Shown one piece after another: positions 1-11,420 of a stretch of DNA of 64,000 nt. The notes under the pieces are model-generated. The model saw only the letters and a program-made list of their open reading frames with translations. It did no database searches and was not told the origin of the DNA. The DNA lies in NCBI RefSeq assembly GCF_030412015.1, contig NZ_JASNRD010000005.1, positions 212,280-276,279 of the forward strand. Reading direction: 5' to 3'. The DNA comes from Massilia sp. YIM B02763 (GTDB lineage: Bacteria; Pseudomonadota; Gammaproteobacteria; Burkholderiales; Burkholderiaceae_D). The position numbers and the translations under genes were made by a program. The stretch's first letter is position 1. Each line of letters starts with the position of its first letter.

Positions 1-1339
1 CGCTTTTCCCGCCTGGGCCGCCACGCCGCCGCTGGCGCGGGCGCGCGTGTTGTTCAACTACCTGCAGCTGTGCCGCCGGCACACGGACGATTTCGCGGCG
101 CTGGTGGTGCGCGAGCACGGCAAGACCTTCGCGGACGCCGAGGGCGAAGTGGCGCGCGGCATCGAAGTCGTCGAGTTTGCCGTCGGCATCCCGCAACTGC
201 TCAAGGGCGAGTTTACGGACCAGGTCGCGCGCGGCATCGATGCCTGGTCGATGCGCCAGCCGCTGGGCGTGGTGGCCGGCATCACACCGTTCAATTTCCC
301 CGTGATGGTGCCGATGTGGATGTTTCCTGTCGCAATCGCCTGCGGCAATACCTTCGTGCTGAAGCCGTCGGAGCGTGATCCCTCTCCCGCGCTGCTGCAC
401 GCCCATCTGTTGCAGCAGGCGGGCCTGCCGGACGGCGTGTTCAACGTCGTGCAGGGCGACCGGGACGCCGTCGATGCGCTGCTCGACCATCCGGACGTGG
501 AGGCGCTCAGCTTCGTCGGTTCGACGCCGGTCGCGGAGTACGTCTACACGCGCGGCACGGCCGCCGGCAAGCGCGTGCAGGCCCTGGGCGGCGCGAAGAA
601 CCACCTGGTCGCGATGCCGGATGCCGACATGGACATGGCCGTGGACGCCCTGGTCGGCGCCGCCTACGGTTCGGCGGGCGAGCGCTGCATGGCGATCTCG
701 GTCGCGGTGGCGATTGGCGACGCCGGCGATGCGCTGGTGGCCAGGCTGGCCGAGCGTACGGCGGCCCTGAAGATCGGCGACGGCATGACGGCCGGGGCCG
801 AGATGGGCCCCGTCGTCACGCAGGCGGCGAAGCAGCGCATCGAGAGGCTGATCGGCGAGGGCGTGGAACAGGGCGCCACCCTCGTCGTGGATGGACGCGG
901 CTGCCGCGTCCCGGGCCGCGAGAACGGCTTCTTCGTCGGCGGCACGCTGTTCGACCACGTGCGGCCGGACATGTCGATCTACCGCGAAGAAATCTTCGGC
1001 CCCGTGCTGTGCGTCGTGCGCCTGCCGGACATCGGCAGCGCCCTCGAACTCGTCAACGGCAACGAGTACGGCAATGGCGTGGCCCTGTTCACCCGCGACG
1101 GCGGCACGGCGCGCGAATTCGTGCGCCAGGTCGAGGCGGGGATGGTCGGCGTGAACGTGCCGCTGCCGGTGCCGATGGCGTTCAACAGCTTCGGCGGCTG
1201 GAAGCGCAGCCTGTTCGGCGACCATCATGCGTACGGGCCGGAGGGCGTGCGCTTCTACACGCGCCACAAGGCGGTCATGCAGCGCTGGCCGAATACGGCC
1301 GGCCGCGGGGTAGAATTCGCGTTCCCGCACACGACATGA
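1..1339 (+). CDS. mmsA: CoA-acylating methylmalonate-semialdehyde dehydrogenase (5'-partial)
   Basis: The gene is already open at the window edge (codons start at base 2), so the N-terminus is missing; about 445 of the usual ~500 residues are present. The family oxidises (methyl)malonate semialdehyde with NAD and CoA to propionyl-CoA or acetyl-CoA in the cytosol. Visible aldehyde-dehydrogenase landmarks are [14 protein letters not shown], the cofactor segment [13 protein letters not shown], and the catalytic cysteine in [11 protein letters not shown], which is the CoA-dependent MmsA/IolA version of the motif. A nucleobase permease gene starts 34 bases downstream on the same strand. That pairing suggests malonate semialdehyde from beta-alanine in reductive pyrimidine breakdown as the substrate; this is inference. 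Valine or inositol catabolism are alternatives. Confidence 0.9.
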   Translation, partial: AFPAWAATPPLARARVLFNYLQLCRRHTDDFAALVVREHGKTFADAEGEVARGIEVVEFAVGIPQLLKGEFTDQVARGIDAWSMRQPLGVVAGITPFNFPVMVPMWMFPVAIACGNTFVLKPSERDPSPALLHAHLLQQAGLPDGVFNVVQGDRDAVDALLDHPDVEALSFVGSTPVAEYVYTRGTAAGKRVQALGGAKNHLVAMPDADMDMAVDALVGAAYGSAGERCMAISVAVAIGDAGDALVARLAERTAALKIGDGMTAGAEMGPVVTQAAKQRIERLIGEGVEQGATLVVDGRGCRVPGRENGFFVGGTLFDHVRPDMSIYREEIFGPVLCVVRLPDIGSALELVNGNEYGNGVALFTRDGGTAREFVRQVEAGMVGVNVPLPVPMAFNSFGGWKRSLFGDHHAYGPEGVRFYTRHKAVMQRWPNTAGRGVEFAFPHTT

Positions 1340-1373
1340 ACGCCGGTCCGGCCGGCGCCACACGACGAATCCG

Positions 1374-2846
1374 ATGAGCAGCCCCGCAGCCGACAACGAC
1401 CTCTGGAACGACGACCTGGCGCCCACCGGCGCCGCCCAGCGCACCTGGCGCTGGTATCACTTCGCCGCCCTGTGGGTGGGAATGGTCATGTGCATTCCCG
1501 CCTACACGCTGTCGGCGAGCCTCGTCGAAGCCGGCATGTCGGCCTGGCAGGCGGTGCTGACGGTATTCCTCGCGAACGCCATCGTGCTGCTGCCGATGCT
1601 GCTGATCGGCCACGCCGGCACCAGGTACGGCATCCCGTACGCCGTGCTGGCGCGCGCCGCCTTCGGCACGCGCGGGGCCAGGCTGCCGGCGCTGATGCGC
1701 GCCATCGTCGCCTGCGGCTGGTACGGCATCCAGACCTGGTTCGGCGGCAGCATGATCCATACGCTGCTGGGCGTGCTGGCGGGCCACGAGATCGGCGGCG
1801 AGCGCATCGCGGGCCTGGGCATCAACGGGGCGCAGCTGGGCTGCTTCCTCGCGTTCTGGGCGATCCAGTTCTGGTTCATCGTGCACGGCATGGAATCGAT
1901 CCGGAAGCTCGAGACCTGGACCGCGCCGCTGAAGATCGCCATCTGCTTCGTGCTGCTGGCCTGGGTGTACGACAAGGCGGGCGGCTTCGGCCCGCTGCTC
2001 GGCAAGCCGTCCGCCTTCGTGCCCGGCGGCGCGAAGGAAGGGCAGTTCTGGACCACGTTCTGGCCGTCGCTGACGGCCATGGTCGGCTTCTGGGCCACGC
2101 TGGCGCTGAACATTCCCGACTTTACCCGCTTCGCGCGCAGCCAGCGCGACCAGGTGGTCGGGCAATCGGTGGGCCTGCCGGTGCCGATGGGATTGTTGGC
2201 GGCGCTCGCGGTGATCGTCACCTCGGCCACCGTGGTCCTGTACGGCAAGGCGCTGTGGGACCCGGTCGACCTGGCCAGCCGCATGACGGGCGGCGCCGTG
2301 CTGGTCGCGCTCATCGTGCTGCTGGTCGATACCGTCAGCGTCAACCTGGCCGCCAACCTGGTCGGCCCGGCCTACGATTTCTCCGCGCTGGCGCCGCGCC
2401 GCATCTCCTACCGCGCGGGAGGCTACCTGACCGCCGCCATCGCGCTGGCGATGATGCCCTGGAAAATACTCGAATCGACCCAGGGCTATGTCTTCACCTG
2501 GCTGATCGGCTACTCGGCCCTGCTTGGCCCGATCGCCGGGATCTTGATGGTCGATTACTACGTCGTCCGCAGGACGCGCCTGGACGTCGAGCAACTGTAC
2601 CGCGACGATGGTGCCTACGGCTACGCGGACGGGCGGCTGCGCGGCTGGAACGGGGCCGCCATCGCCGCCTTCGCCGCCGGGGTGGCGCCGAATATCCCCG
2701 GCTTCCTGAACGCGGCCTTCCCGCATGCCTTTCCGGACGTGGGCGCGGGCTTCAAGGCCTTGTACACCTACGCCTGGTTCGTCGGCGTGGCGGTCGCGGC
2801 GCTCGTCTACGGCGTGCTGATGCAGGGACGCGCAGCGATGCGTTGA
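1374..2846 (+). CDS. NCS1 family nucleobase:cation symporter
   Basis: A 490-residue, roughly 12-helix inner-membrane permease of the nucleobase:cation symporter-1 family, which takes up uracil, cytosine, allantoin or hydantoins with a proton or sodium ion. The soluble N-terminus (NDDLAPTGAAQRTW) followed by a first helix with WVGMVMCIPAYTL is typical, as are GIQTWFGGSMIHTLLG and the helix containing NIPDFTRFARS. It follows mmsA by 34 bases and is probably co-transcribed with it. Purine-degradation genes begin about 4 kb downstream. The substrate cannot be read from sequence; uracil/dihydropyrimidine-type compounds fit mmsA and allantoin fits the later genes. Confidence 0.88.
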   Translation: MSSPAADNDLWNDDLAPTGAAQRTWRWYHFAALWVGMVMCIPAYTLSASLVEAGMSAWQAVLTVFLANAIVLLPMLLIGHAGTRYGIPYAVLARAAFGTRGARLPALMRAIVACGWYGIQTWFGGSMIHTLLGVLAGHEIGGERIAGLGINGAQLGCFLAFWAIQFWFIVHGMESIRKLETWTAPLKIAICFVLLAWVYDKAGGFGPLLGKPSAFVPGGAKEGQFWTTFWPSLTAMVGFWATLALNIPDFTRFARSQRDQVVGQSVGLPVPMGLLAALAVIVTSATVVLYGKALWDPVDLASRMTGGAVLVALIVLLVDTVSVNLAANLVGPAYDFSALAPRRISYRAGGYLTAAIALAMMPWKILESTQGYVFTWLIGYSALLGPIAGILMVDYYVVRRTRLDVEQLYRDDGAYGYADGRLRGWNGAAIAAFAAGVAPNIPGFLNAAFPHAFPDVGAGFKALYTYAWFVGVAVAALVYGVLMQGRAAMR

Positions 2847-2925
2847 ACGGCGCGCCGGTCCGATTCGGCGGCCGCTGCCGGCCGGTGGTAGCATCGGTAC
2901 AACGCATTTCCTTGACCGAGTCGAT

Positions 2926-4929
<2,004 letters not shown>

Positions 4930-5013
4930 CGGGCGGCCGCAATCCGCGGGCCGATAACGGGAAGTTCAAACGCGACTGTTGTATCCTTTTCCGCATTCAT
5001 CGAAAGGATGCCC

Positions 5014-6843
5014 ATGCCCCGTCCGCCGTTTTTCGCGCCCGCCCATGCCGCCACGCTGCTTGCCGCACTGTCCTGTGCGCCGCTCCTCGCCGTTCCCATG
5101 CTGCCTGCCCATGCCACCGCCGATGCCGCCGTCCCGGCCGCCGAACGCCAGGTGAACGACCTTGCCGCCCGCTTCTACGATGCCCGCGCGCGCTTCGACC
5201 CGCTGCTGTACGCGACGGCGAATGGCGACGGCCGCTACGACGACCAGCTCGGCATGGCGATCGCCCCGCAGGTGCGGGCGCGCTACCTGGCGCAGAACCA
5301 CGCCTTGCTGGACCAGCTCCGGGCCCTCGACCGCGCGCGCCTGTCGCCGGCGGCGCAGCTGAACCGCGACATCCTGGAATCGGAGATCCGCAGCCAGCTC
5401 GACCTGGAACGCTTCCCGGAACACCTGCTGCCGCTGAACCAGTTCGACAACGTGCCCAGCAACCTGGCCAACTATGCGGGCGGCACCGGCTCCCAGCCGC
5501 TGGGCACGCCCGCCCAGTACCGCGCCTACCTGCGCCGCCTGGAGCAGCTGCCGGCCTGGATCGACCAGGCCGTCGCCAACATGAAGGAAGGCATCCGCCT
5601 GGGCATCGTGCAGCCGAAGATCATCACCGAGCGCATGCTGCCCCAGTTCCGCCAGCTGAGGAGCGGCACGCCCGAGGCGAGCGTGTACTACACGCCCGTG
5701 AAGAACATGCCGGCGGGCTTCCCGGAGCAGGACCGGCGGGAACTCACGGCCGGCTACCGCCAGGCGGCCGTCGCCATCGACGCCGCGCTGGCACGGCTGA
5801 ACGCCTTCCTGGAAAAGGACTACCTGGCCGCCGGCCGCGCGAGCGCGGGCTACGGCGCGCTGCCCGACGGTGCCGCCTGGTACCGGGCGCGCATCCGCAA
5901 CAATACGAACCTCGACCTGGCGCCCGACGAGATCCACGCGCTGGGCCTCAAGGAAGTCGCGCGCATCCGCGCCGAGATGGCCAAGCTGGCGCCGCAGCTG
6001 GGCTACGACGGCCCGCTGGACCAGTTCCCGCACTGGGTCGCCGCCCAGCGGCGCTTCAAGCCCTTCAAGAGCGAGGCCGAGGTGCTGGCGCGCTACCGCC
6101 AGCTCTACGCGACCGTCGAGGGCAAGCTGCCCGCCTACTTCACGCTGCTGCCGCAGGCCAAGCTGGACATCCAGCCCGAGCCGGCGCTGACGCGCGCGAC
6201 GGCGTCCGACCACTACACGCCGGTGGCTGCCGACGGCTCGCACCCGGGCACCTTCTGGGCCGTCGTCAACGACCCCAGGGAGTACGACACGACCGGCATG
6301 GCCACGCTGCTGCTGCACGAGGGCGTGCCGGGCCACCACCTGCACGCGGCGCTGCTGAAGGAATTGCCGCTGCCGGACTTCCGCAAGTTCTTCACCGAGC
6401 ACCCGAGCGCCGCCGCCTACGGGGAAGGCTGGGCGCTGTACTGCGAGACCCTCGGCAAGGAATTCGGCCTGTACGACGATCCGGCGTATTACTACGGCCA
6501 CTTGAACGACGAGCTGCTGCGCGCCGTGCGCCTCGTCGTCGACACGGGCATGCATGCCCAGGGCTGGCCGCGCGAGAAGGCCATCGCGTACGCGCGCGAG
6601 GTGCTGGGCTACGACGAGGCCCGGGCCGCCAACCAGATCGAGCGCTACATGGTGTGGCCGGGCCAGGCGCTCGCCTACAAGGTCGGGGCGCTGAAGATCC
6701 TCGAGCTGCGCGAGCGCGCCCGCCGGGAACTGGGACCGAAGTTCAGCTACGCGGGCTTCCACGCCGTGGTGCTGGGCGACGGCACGCTGCCGCTGCCGAT
6801 CCTGCAGGCGCGCGTCGAGCGCTGGATCGCGGCGACCAGGTGA
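5014..6843 (+). CDS. Secreted DUF885 family protein (putative metallohydrolase)
   Basis: About 609 residues with an N-terminal signal peptide ending near PAHATADA, so periplasmic or exported. The family hallmark is HEGVPGHHLHAALLK in the second half, followed by YGEGWALYCE. The HExxxHH-like arrangement with a downstream glutamate resembles zinc peptidases, which is why DUF885 proteins are suspected to be carboxypeptidase-like, but the reaction is not established. Two start codons are possible in AAAGGATGCCCATG. The second ATG (5014) is preferred because it lies six bases after AAAGG, whereas the first (5008) touches it. It stands alone on the plus strand, converging with the GNAT gene seven bases away. 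Confidence 0.82.
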   Translation: MPRPPFFAPAHAATLLAALSCAPLLAVPMLPAHATADAAVPAAERQVNDLAARFYDARARFDPLLYATANGDGRYDDQLGMAIAPQVRARYLAQNHALLDQLRALDRARLSPAAQLNRDILESEIRSQLDLERFPEHLLPLNQFDNVPSNLANYAGGTGSQPLGTPAQYRAYLRRLEQLPAWIDQAVANMKEGIRLGIVQPKIITERMLPQFRQLRSGTPEASVYYTPVKNMPAGFPEQDRRELTAGYRQAAVAIDAALARLNAFLEKDYLAAGRASAGYGALPDGAAWYRARIRNNTNLDLAPDEIHALGLKEVARIRAEMAKLAPQLGYDGPLDQFPHWVAAQRRFKPFKSEAEVLARYRQLYATVEGKLPAYFTLLPQAKLDIQPEPALTRATASDHYTPVAADGSHPGTFWAVVNDPREYDTTGMATLLLHEGVPGHHLHAALLKELPLPDFRKFFTEHPSAAAYGEGWALYCETLGKEFGLYDDPAYYYGHLNDELLRAVRLVVDTGMHAQGWPREKAIAYAREVLGYDEARAANQIERYMVWPGQALAYKVGALKILELRERARRELGPKFSYAGFHAVVLGDGTLPLPILQARVERWIAATR

Positions 6844-6850
6844 GGCGCCG

Positions 6851-7282
6851 TCAGGCGTCCTGCAGGTAGCCGCGGGCGTGGGCGGCGGCCGGGTCCTCGA
6901 AGATGGCCATGGCCGTCGTCATGCGCCGGAAGCCCAGGTGCGCATAGAAGCCTTCCTTGCCCGGCACGGCGTACAGGAAGATCTTCTTGTGGCCCTGCGC
7001 CAGCGCCAGCAAGTCGGCGACGAGGGCGCGCCCCAGACCCCGGCCCTGGTAGTGGGGCAGCAGCGCGACGTCGCACAGGTAGGCGACGTCGACGCCGTCG
7101 GCCAGCACGCGCCCGGCCGCCACCAGTTTGCCGCCGTCGAACACGAAGCGCTTGAACATGCTGTTGGCGAAGGCGCGGCGCAAATCGTCCGGCGCCTTGC
7201 GGGCCAGCGGCGCGACGCGGTACAGCTCGGCCAGTTCCTGCCAGTCGACGTGCTCGGGCGAATCGGTCCAGGCGAGGGTCAT
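6851..7282 (-). CDS. GNAT family N-acetyltransferase
   Basis: A 143-residue single-domain acetyltransferase of the GNAT fold, which transfers an acetyl group from acetyl-CoA to an amine. The acetyl-CoA loop is visible as LLPHYQGRGLGRALVADLL, preceded by the strand VAYLCDVAL and followed by IFLYAVPGKEGFYAHLGFRRM. The start is set by an AAAGG ribosome-binding site about six bases upstream. It begins 11 bases after the end of the uraD-allC fusion gene and probably shares its transcript. The substrate is unknown; a role in purine catabolism is possible only by position. Confidence 0.85.
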   Translation of the reverse strand: MTLAWTDSPEHVDWQELAELYRVAPLARKAPDDLRRAFANSMFKRFVFDGGKLVAAGRVLADGVDVAYLCDVALLPHYQGRGLGRALVADLLALAQGHKKIFLYAVPGKEGFYAHLGFRRMTTAMAIFEDPAAAHARGYLQDA

Positions 7283-7293
7283 GCCGCCGCCTT

Positions 7294-9039
7294 TCAGGAG
7301 CAGGAACGGAAAAAGTCGAGCAGCACGGCGGCGGCGATGTCGGCATCGTCGGCCGTCATGGTCTCGAGCGGATTGTGGCTGATGCCGCCGTTGCCGCAGC
7401 GCGTGAACAGCATGGCGACGTCGGTCAGCCCCGCCAGCGCCATGGCGTCGTGGCCGGCGCCGGACGGCAGGTCGAAGCGCGGCAGGCCGGCCCGCTCGAC
7501 GGCGGCGCCCAGCCGGTCCATCAGCCGGGGCGCGCACGGCACGGCGGCCGCCTGCACCAGCGTCTCGACTCCGTAGCCGATGCCGCGCCGCGCGCAGATG
7601 GCGGCGATGCCGTCCATGACGTCCCGCACGGCGGCCAGGCGCTCGTCGTCTTCGGCGGCGCGGATGTCGAGCGACAGGCGGCAGCGGCCCGGGACCACGT
7701 TCACGGAGCCGTCCGGCACGGCCAGCTGGCCGACGGTGCCGACCAGCGCGCCGCGTCCGCCGCAGCGGCGCTCCACCAGCAGCACGATCTCGGCGGCGGC
7801 CGCGGCGGCGTCGCGGCGCATGCCCATCGGCGTCGTGCCCGCATGGCTGGCCACGCCCTGCAGCTCGACCAGGTAGCGCGAGCTGCCGGCGATGGCCGTG
7901 ACGACGCCCAGCGGCAAGCCGCGCTCCAGCAGCACCGGTCCCTGTTCGATGTGGACCTCGACGTAGCCCAGCAGCGAGGCCGGGTCGCAGGCGATGGCCG
8001 GAATGGCCTGCGGATCATGGCCGGCCGCCTGCAGCGCCGCGCGCATCGTGATGCCGTGGGCATCGACCTGGTCCAGCTGCGCCAGGTCGAAGCGCCCGGC
8101 CAGCGCGCTGCTGCCCAGGAAGGTGCTCTTGAAGCGCACGCCTTCCTCCTCGGCGAAACCGACGACCTCCAGGTGGAAGGGCAGGCGCTCGCCGCGCGCG
8201 TGCAGGTGGCGCACGATGGCCAGCGGCAGCAGGATGCCCAGGCGGCCGTCGTACTTGCCGCCGTTTCTCACCGTGTCGTAGTGCGAGCCGGTGAGCAGGG
8301 TCTTCGCTTCCGGGGCCGCCGCGGCATAGCGCCCGACCACGTTGCCGACGGCGTCGACGTGCACGTCCATGCCGGCGTCCCGCATCCACGCGGCCAGTTG
8401 CCGGGCGGTGCGCTGGTGGGCCTCCGTCATGTAGGCGCAAGTCAGCGCGTGTTCGTCGTCGCTGATGGCGCCGAGCTGCTCGGCCCAATCCATGATCGCG
8501 GGGCCGAACGGCAGGTCGATGCCGAGCAGGGCGTTCAGGCGGATCTCGGCGATGCGGTGCACCTGGCGCAGGCATTCGGCCATCTCCACCTGCGGCTGGT
8601 GCGCCAGCCGGCGGCGGAAGGCGGCGATGACGGCCTGGCGCGGCAGGCCCTTTCCGGTCGGGCCCTTGACGGCGAGGATGAACGGGAAGCCGAACTTGTC
8701 GCGGTAGGCGGCGTTCAGTTCATGCAGGGCCGCGTATTCCTCCGGGCTGCAGCGGTCCAGGCCGGAAGCGGCCTGCTCGCCCGTCGATTCGGCCGTCAGT
8801 TCTCCCGCGATCGCCGCCTTGCCTGCCAGTTCCGGGTGGGCGCGCAGCAGGGACAATTGCTCGTCCTGGCTGGCCTGTGCCACCGCGTCCTGCAGCGCCA
8901 GCTTCAGCGCGGCGAGGCTGGCGAAGGGACGGCGCGCGGCGGCGCGCTCGGGTATCCAGGGCGAATGCTCGTAGATGCCGTGCAGCGCCTGCACGAAGCC
9001 CGGCAGGTCCAGGCGATTGAGGTCCGCAAGTGTCGTCAT
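7294..9039 (-). CDS. Fused OHCU decarboxylase-allantoate amidohydrolase
   Basis: A 581-residue two-domain protein. Residues 1 to about 170 match OHCU decarboxylase (UraD), which turns the uricase/HIU-hydrolase product into S-allantoin; the segment LRAHPELAGKAAIAGELTAE is characteristic. From about residue 175 a complete M20-type amidohydrolase follows, of the allantoate amidohydrolase/carbamoylase group (AllC-like). Metal-ligand motifs are TGSHYDTVRNGGKYDGRLG, FAEEEGVRF and VEVHIEQGP, and the dimerisation stretch SSRYLVELQGVASHAGTTPM is present. Upstream on the same strand is a LysR gene, and puuD is divergent from that. Together they cover urate to ureidoglycolate-level steps, although HIU hydrolase and allantoinase are not in the window. 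Confidence 0.9.
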   Translation of the reverse strand: MTTLADLNRLDLPGFVQALHGIYEHSPWIPERAAARRPFASLAALKLALQDAVAQASQDEQLSLLRAHPELAGKAAIAGELTAESTGEQAASGLDRCSPEEYAALHELNAAYRDKFGFPFILAVKGPTGKGLPRQAVIAAFRRRLAHQPQVEMAECLRQVHRIAEIRLNALLGIDLPFGPAIMDWAEQLGAISDDEHALTCAYMTEAHQRTARQLAAWMRDAGMDVHVDAVGNVVGRYAAAAPEAKTLLTGSHYDTVRNGGKYDGRLGILLPLAIVRHLHARGERLPFHLEVVGFAEEEGVRFKSTFLGSSALAGRFDLAQLDQVDAHGITMRAALQAAGHDPQAIPAIACDPASLLGYVEVHIEQGPVLLERGLPLGVVTAIAGSSRYLVELQGVASHAGTTPMGMRRDAAAAAAEIVLLVERRCGGRGALVGTVGQLAVPDGSVNVVPGRCRLSLDIRAAEDDERLAAVRDVMDGIAAICARRGIGYGVETLVQAAAVPCAPRLMDRLGAAVERAGLPRFDLPSGAGHDAMALAGLTDVAMLFTRCGNGGISHNPLETMTADDADIAAAVLLDFFRSCS

Positions 9040-9124
9040 GCAAAGTTCTCCGATCGAAGCAGCCGATGATACGTCCCGCCGCCGTCCCGTTCATACGCCG
9101 GCCATGATGACGGCTATACGCGCG

Positions 9125-10063
9125 TCAGCGTTTGACCAGGGCGCGGGCCGCCGCCGTCACCTGGTCGCGCAGCCATTTGTGCTCGGCCGACTGGTGCACG
9201 CGCTGGTGCCACAGCTGGTAGAAGCGCATCGGCGGGAATTTCAGCGGCACCGTGAAGGTCTTCAGGGGCAGCGTGTTCTCGTAGAAGCGGATGAACTGGC
9301 GGCCCGTCGTCAGCACCAGGTCGGTCTGCGTCAGCATGTAGGGGATCAGGCCGAAGTAGGGCGACTCGACGGCCACCTTGCGCTGCAGGCCCTGGCGTTC
9401 CAGGAAGGCGTCGATCACGCCGTGGTAGCCGGGCAGCATGGCGGCCGGCGCCACGTGCGGCAGCGTCAGGTAGTCGTCCAGCGTCATCGCGTCGCTGGCC
9501 GTGCGCCTGGCATAGGCGCTGTCGGCCCGCATCACGCAGGTGATCGGGTCCTCGAACAGTTTCGAGATGTGCAGGTGGGCGGGCGGCTCGTCCCAGTTGG
9601 CGATGACGAGGTCCATGTCGCCGTCGGACAGCATGCGCAGGTAGTCGGTGCCCGGTCCCAGGTGGTGCAGCGCGACCCGGCTGTTGGGCGAGCCGCGCCG
9701 GATGCTGGCGACGACGTTCGGCAGGAACTGGGTGTCCAGGTAGTCCGGCGCCGCGATGTGGAAGGTGCGCGCGGCCTGCTCGGGCACGAACGGCGACTTG
9801 CGGATGAACAGGCTCTCGGTCTCGTCCAGGATGCGCTTGGCCGGTTTCAGCAGGCTTTCGCCGTGCTGGGTCGGCACCATGCCGCGCGCCCCGCGCACCA
9901 GCAGCGGGTCGCCCGTCAGCTCGCGCAGCTTGCGCAGCGAGGCCGAGATCGAGGGCTGCGGCTGGTTCAGCTTGAGCGCCACCCGCGAGACGTTCTTTTC
10001 GACCAGCAGCAGGTACAGGATGCGGATCAGGTGCAGGTCGAGGTGCTGGGGAAGGCTGGACAT
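9125..10063 (-). CDS. LysR family transcriptional regulator, probable regulator of urate catabolism
   Basis: A 312-residue LysR-type regulator. The N-terminal winged helix-turn-helix is seen in LYLLLVEKNVSRVALKLNQPQPSISASLRKLRE, quoted here as two halves around residues 15-50, followed by the linker helix LKPAKRILDETESLF and a periplasmic-binding-protein-like effector domain starting near FHIAAPDYL. It is transcribed away from puuD across a 105-111 bp intergenic region holding inverted repeats, and towards uraD-allC. The usual logic of the family makes it the activator of one or both; the effector (a urate-pathway metabolite) is inference. The start used gives the usual family length. Confidence 0.85.
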   Translation of the reverse strand: MSSLPQHLDLHLIRILYLLLVEKNVSRVALKLNQPQPSISASLRKLRELTGDPLLVRGARGMVPTQHGESLLKPAKRILDETESLFIRKSPFVPEQAARTFHIAAPDYLDTQFLPNVVASIRRGSPNSRVALHHLGPGTDYLRMLSDGDMDLVIANWDEPPAHLHISKLFEDPITCVMRADSAYARRTASDAMTLDDYLTLPHVAPAAMLPGYHGVIDAFLERQGLQRKVAVESPYFGLIPYMLTQTDLVLTTGRQFIRFYENTLPLKTFTVPLKFPPMRFYQLWHQRVHQSAEHKWLRDQVTAAARALVKR

Positions 10064-10077
10064 GGCGCGCGCGGACA

Positions 10078-10131
10078 CGTATATCTGTGTGAGTATGTCG
10101 AATATACGGCATATTTCATGTTGTATAAAAT
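10078..10131. promoter_or_regulatory. LysR/puuD divergent control region with inverted repeats
   Basis: Two inverted repeats sit between the divergent LysR and puuD genes. One is AATAT-ACGGC-ATATT (10101-10115). The other has arms CGTATAT (10078-10084) and ATATACG (10102-10108), 24 bp apart centre to centre, so they overlap. Just downstream TATAAAAT (10124-10131) is a plausible -10 for puuD, with no good -35, as expected for an activated promoter. LysR-type proteins bind such AT-rich dyads; the assignment to this regulator is inference. Confidence 0.45.
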
Positions 10132-10174
10132 AAAACCAGCGTATCTTCGATTCATCGACGTCTAAAGGATGCCC

Positions 10175-11413
10175 ATGGAGTTGCTCGGATATTACGTACC
10201 GTACGGCCTGGAGTGGATGAACCTGCTGGTGCGCTGGCTGCACGTCATCACGGGCATCGCCTGGATCGGCGCTTCCTTCTATTTCGTCTGGCTCGACAAC
10301 TCGCTGCGCCCGCCGGCCCCCGGTTCCGACCTGGCGCAGAAGGGCGTGTCCGGGGAATTGTGGGCCGTGCACGGCGGCGGCTTCTACAACCCGCAGAAGT
10401 ACATGGTGGCCCCCGCCCAGCTGCCGAAGGAACTGCACTGGTTCAAGTGGGAAGCGTATTCGACCTGGCTGTCCGGCTTTGCGCTGCTCACCATCGTCTA
10501 TTACTTCAATGCCCAGGCCATGATGGTCGACCGCGGCGTGGCCGACCTCTCGTCCTGGCAGGCTGTCGGGCTGGGCCTCGCCAGCCTCGTCGTCGGCTGG
10601 ATCGTCTACGACCTGCTGTGCCGCTCCAGGCTGGGCAAGCACGACCTGGCGTTCGGCGCCGTCGTGTACCTGCTCCTCGTCGGCGCCGCCTGGGTGCTGA
10701 CGCATTTCCTGAGCGGGCGCGCCGCCTACATCCACGTGGGCGCGATGATCGGCACCATCATGGTCGCGAACGTGGCGATGGTGATCATCCCGGGCCAGCG
10801 CAAGATGGTGAACGAGATGGTCGCCGGCAGGAAGCCCGATCCCATCTACGGCATCCGCGGCAAGCAGCGCAGCGTCCACAACAACTACTTCACGCTGCCG
10901 GTGCTGTTCATCATGATCAGCAACCACTTCGCGATGACCTACCGCCACGACCATGCCTGGCTGGTGCTGGCCGCGATCATGCTGGCCGGCGTGTTCATCC
11001 GCCACTTCTTCAACCTGCGCCACAAGGGCCGCATCGCATGGAAGTACCCGGCCATCGGCGTGGCGATCCTGCTGGCGACGATGGTGGCGCTGCTGCCGGC
11101 GCCGCCAGGCATGACCGGCAACCGTGCGGCGGCGTCCGCGCCGTCGTCGGCCGCGCAGTTCGCCGCCGTCAAGACCATCATCGACCAGCGCTGCGTGTCC
11201 TGCCACGCGGCGCATCCGACCCAGCCCGGCTTCGCCACGGCGCCGGCCGGGGTGGCGCTGGACGACGTGCACGGCATCGGCCAGAACGCCGCGCGCATCT
11301 ACCAGCAGGCGGTGCAGCTGAAGGCGATGCCGCTGGCGAACCTTACCAATATGACGGATGCCGAGCGCGCCCAGGTCGCGGCCTGGTTCGAGTCCGGCGC
11401 CAAGACGAATTGA
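10175..11413 (+). CDS. puuD: Urate hydroxylase PuuD (membrane urate oxidase with cytochrome c domain)
   Basis: A 412-residue integral membrane protein that oxidises urate to 5-hydroxyisourate while passing electrons to a C-terminal cytochrome c domain. The family start MELLGYYVPYGLEWMNLLVR is present, followed by about eight transmembrane helices with conserved WLHVITGIAWIGASFYF and RSVHNNYFTLPVLF. The heme site CVSCH lies at residues 340-344, followed by a methionine-containing ligand region (KAMPLANLTNMT). The ATG at 10175 is preferred to the one at 10169 because AAAGG ends six bases before it. It is followed by an M20 hydrolase gene after seven bases. Confidence 0.92.
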   Translation: MELLGYYVPYGLEWMNLLVRWLHVITGIAWIGASFYFVWLDNSLRPPAPGSDLAQKGVSGELWAVHGGGFYNPQKYMVAPAQLPKELHWFKWEAYSTWLSGFALLTIVYYFNAQAMMVDRGVADLSSWQAVGLGLASLVVGWIVYDLLCRSRLGKHDLAFGAVVYLLLVGAAWVLTHFLSGRAAYIHVGAMIGTIMVANVAMVIIPGQRKMVNEMVAGRKPDPIYGIRGKQRSVHNNYFTLPVLFIMISNHFAMTYRHDHAWLVLAAIMLAGVFIRHFFNLRHKGRIAWKYPAIGVAILLATMVALLPAPPGMTGNRAAASAPSSAAQFAAVKTIIDQRCVSCHAAHPTQPGFATAPAGVALDDVHGIGQNAARIYQQAVQLKAMPLANLTNMTDAERAQVAAWFESGAKTN

Positions 11414-11420
11414 ACCCATC

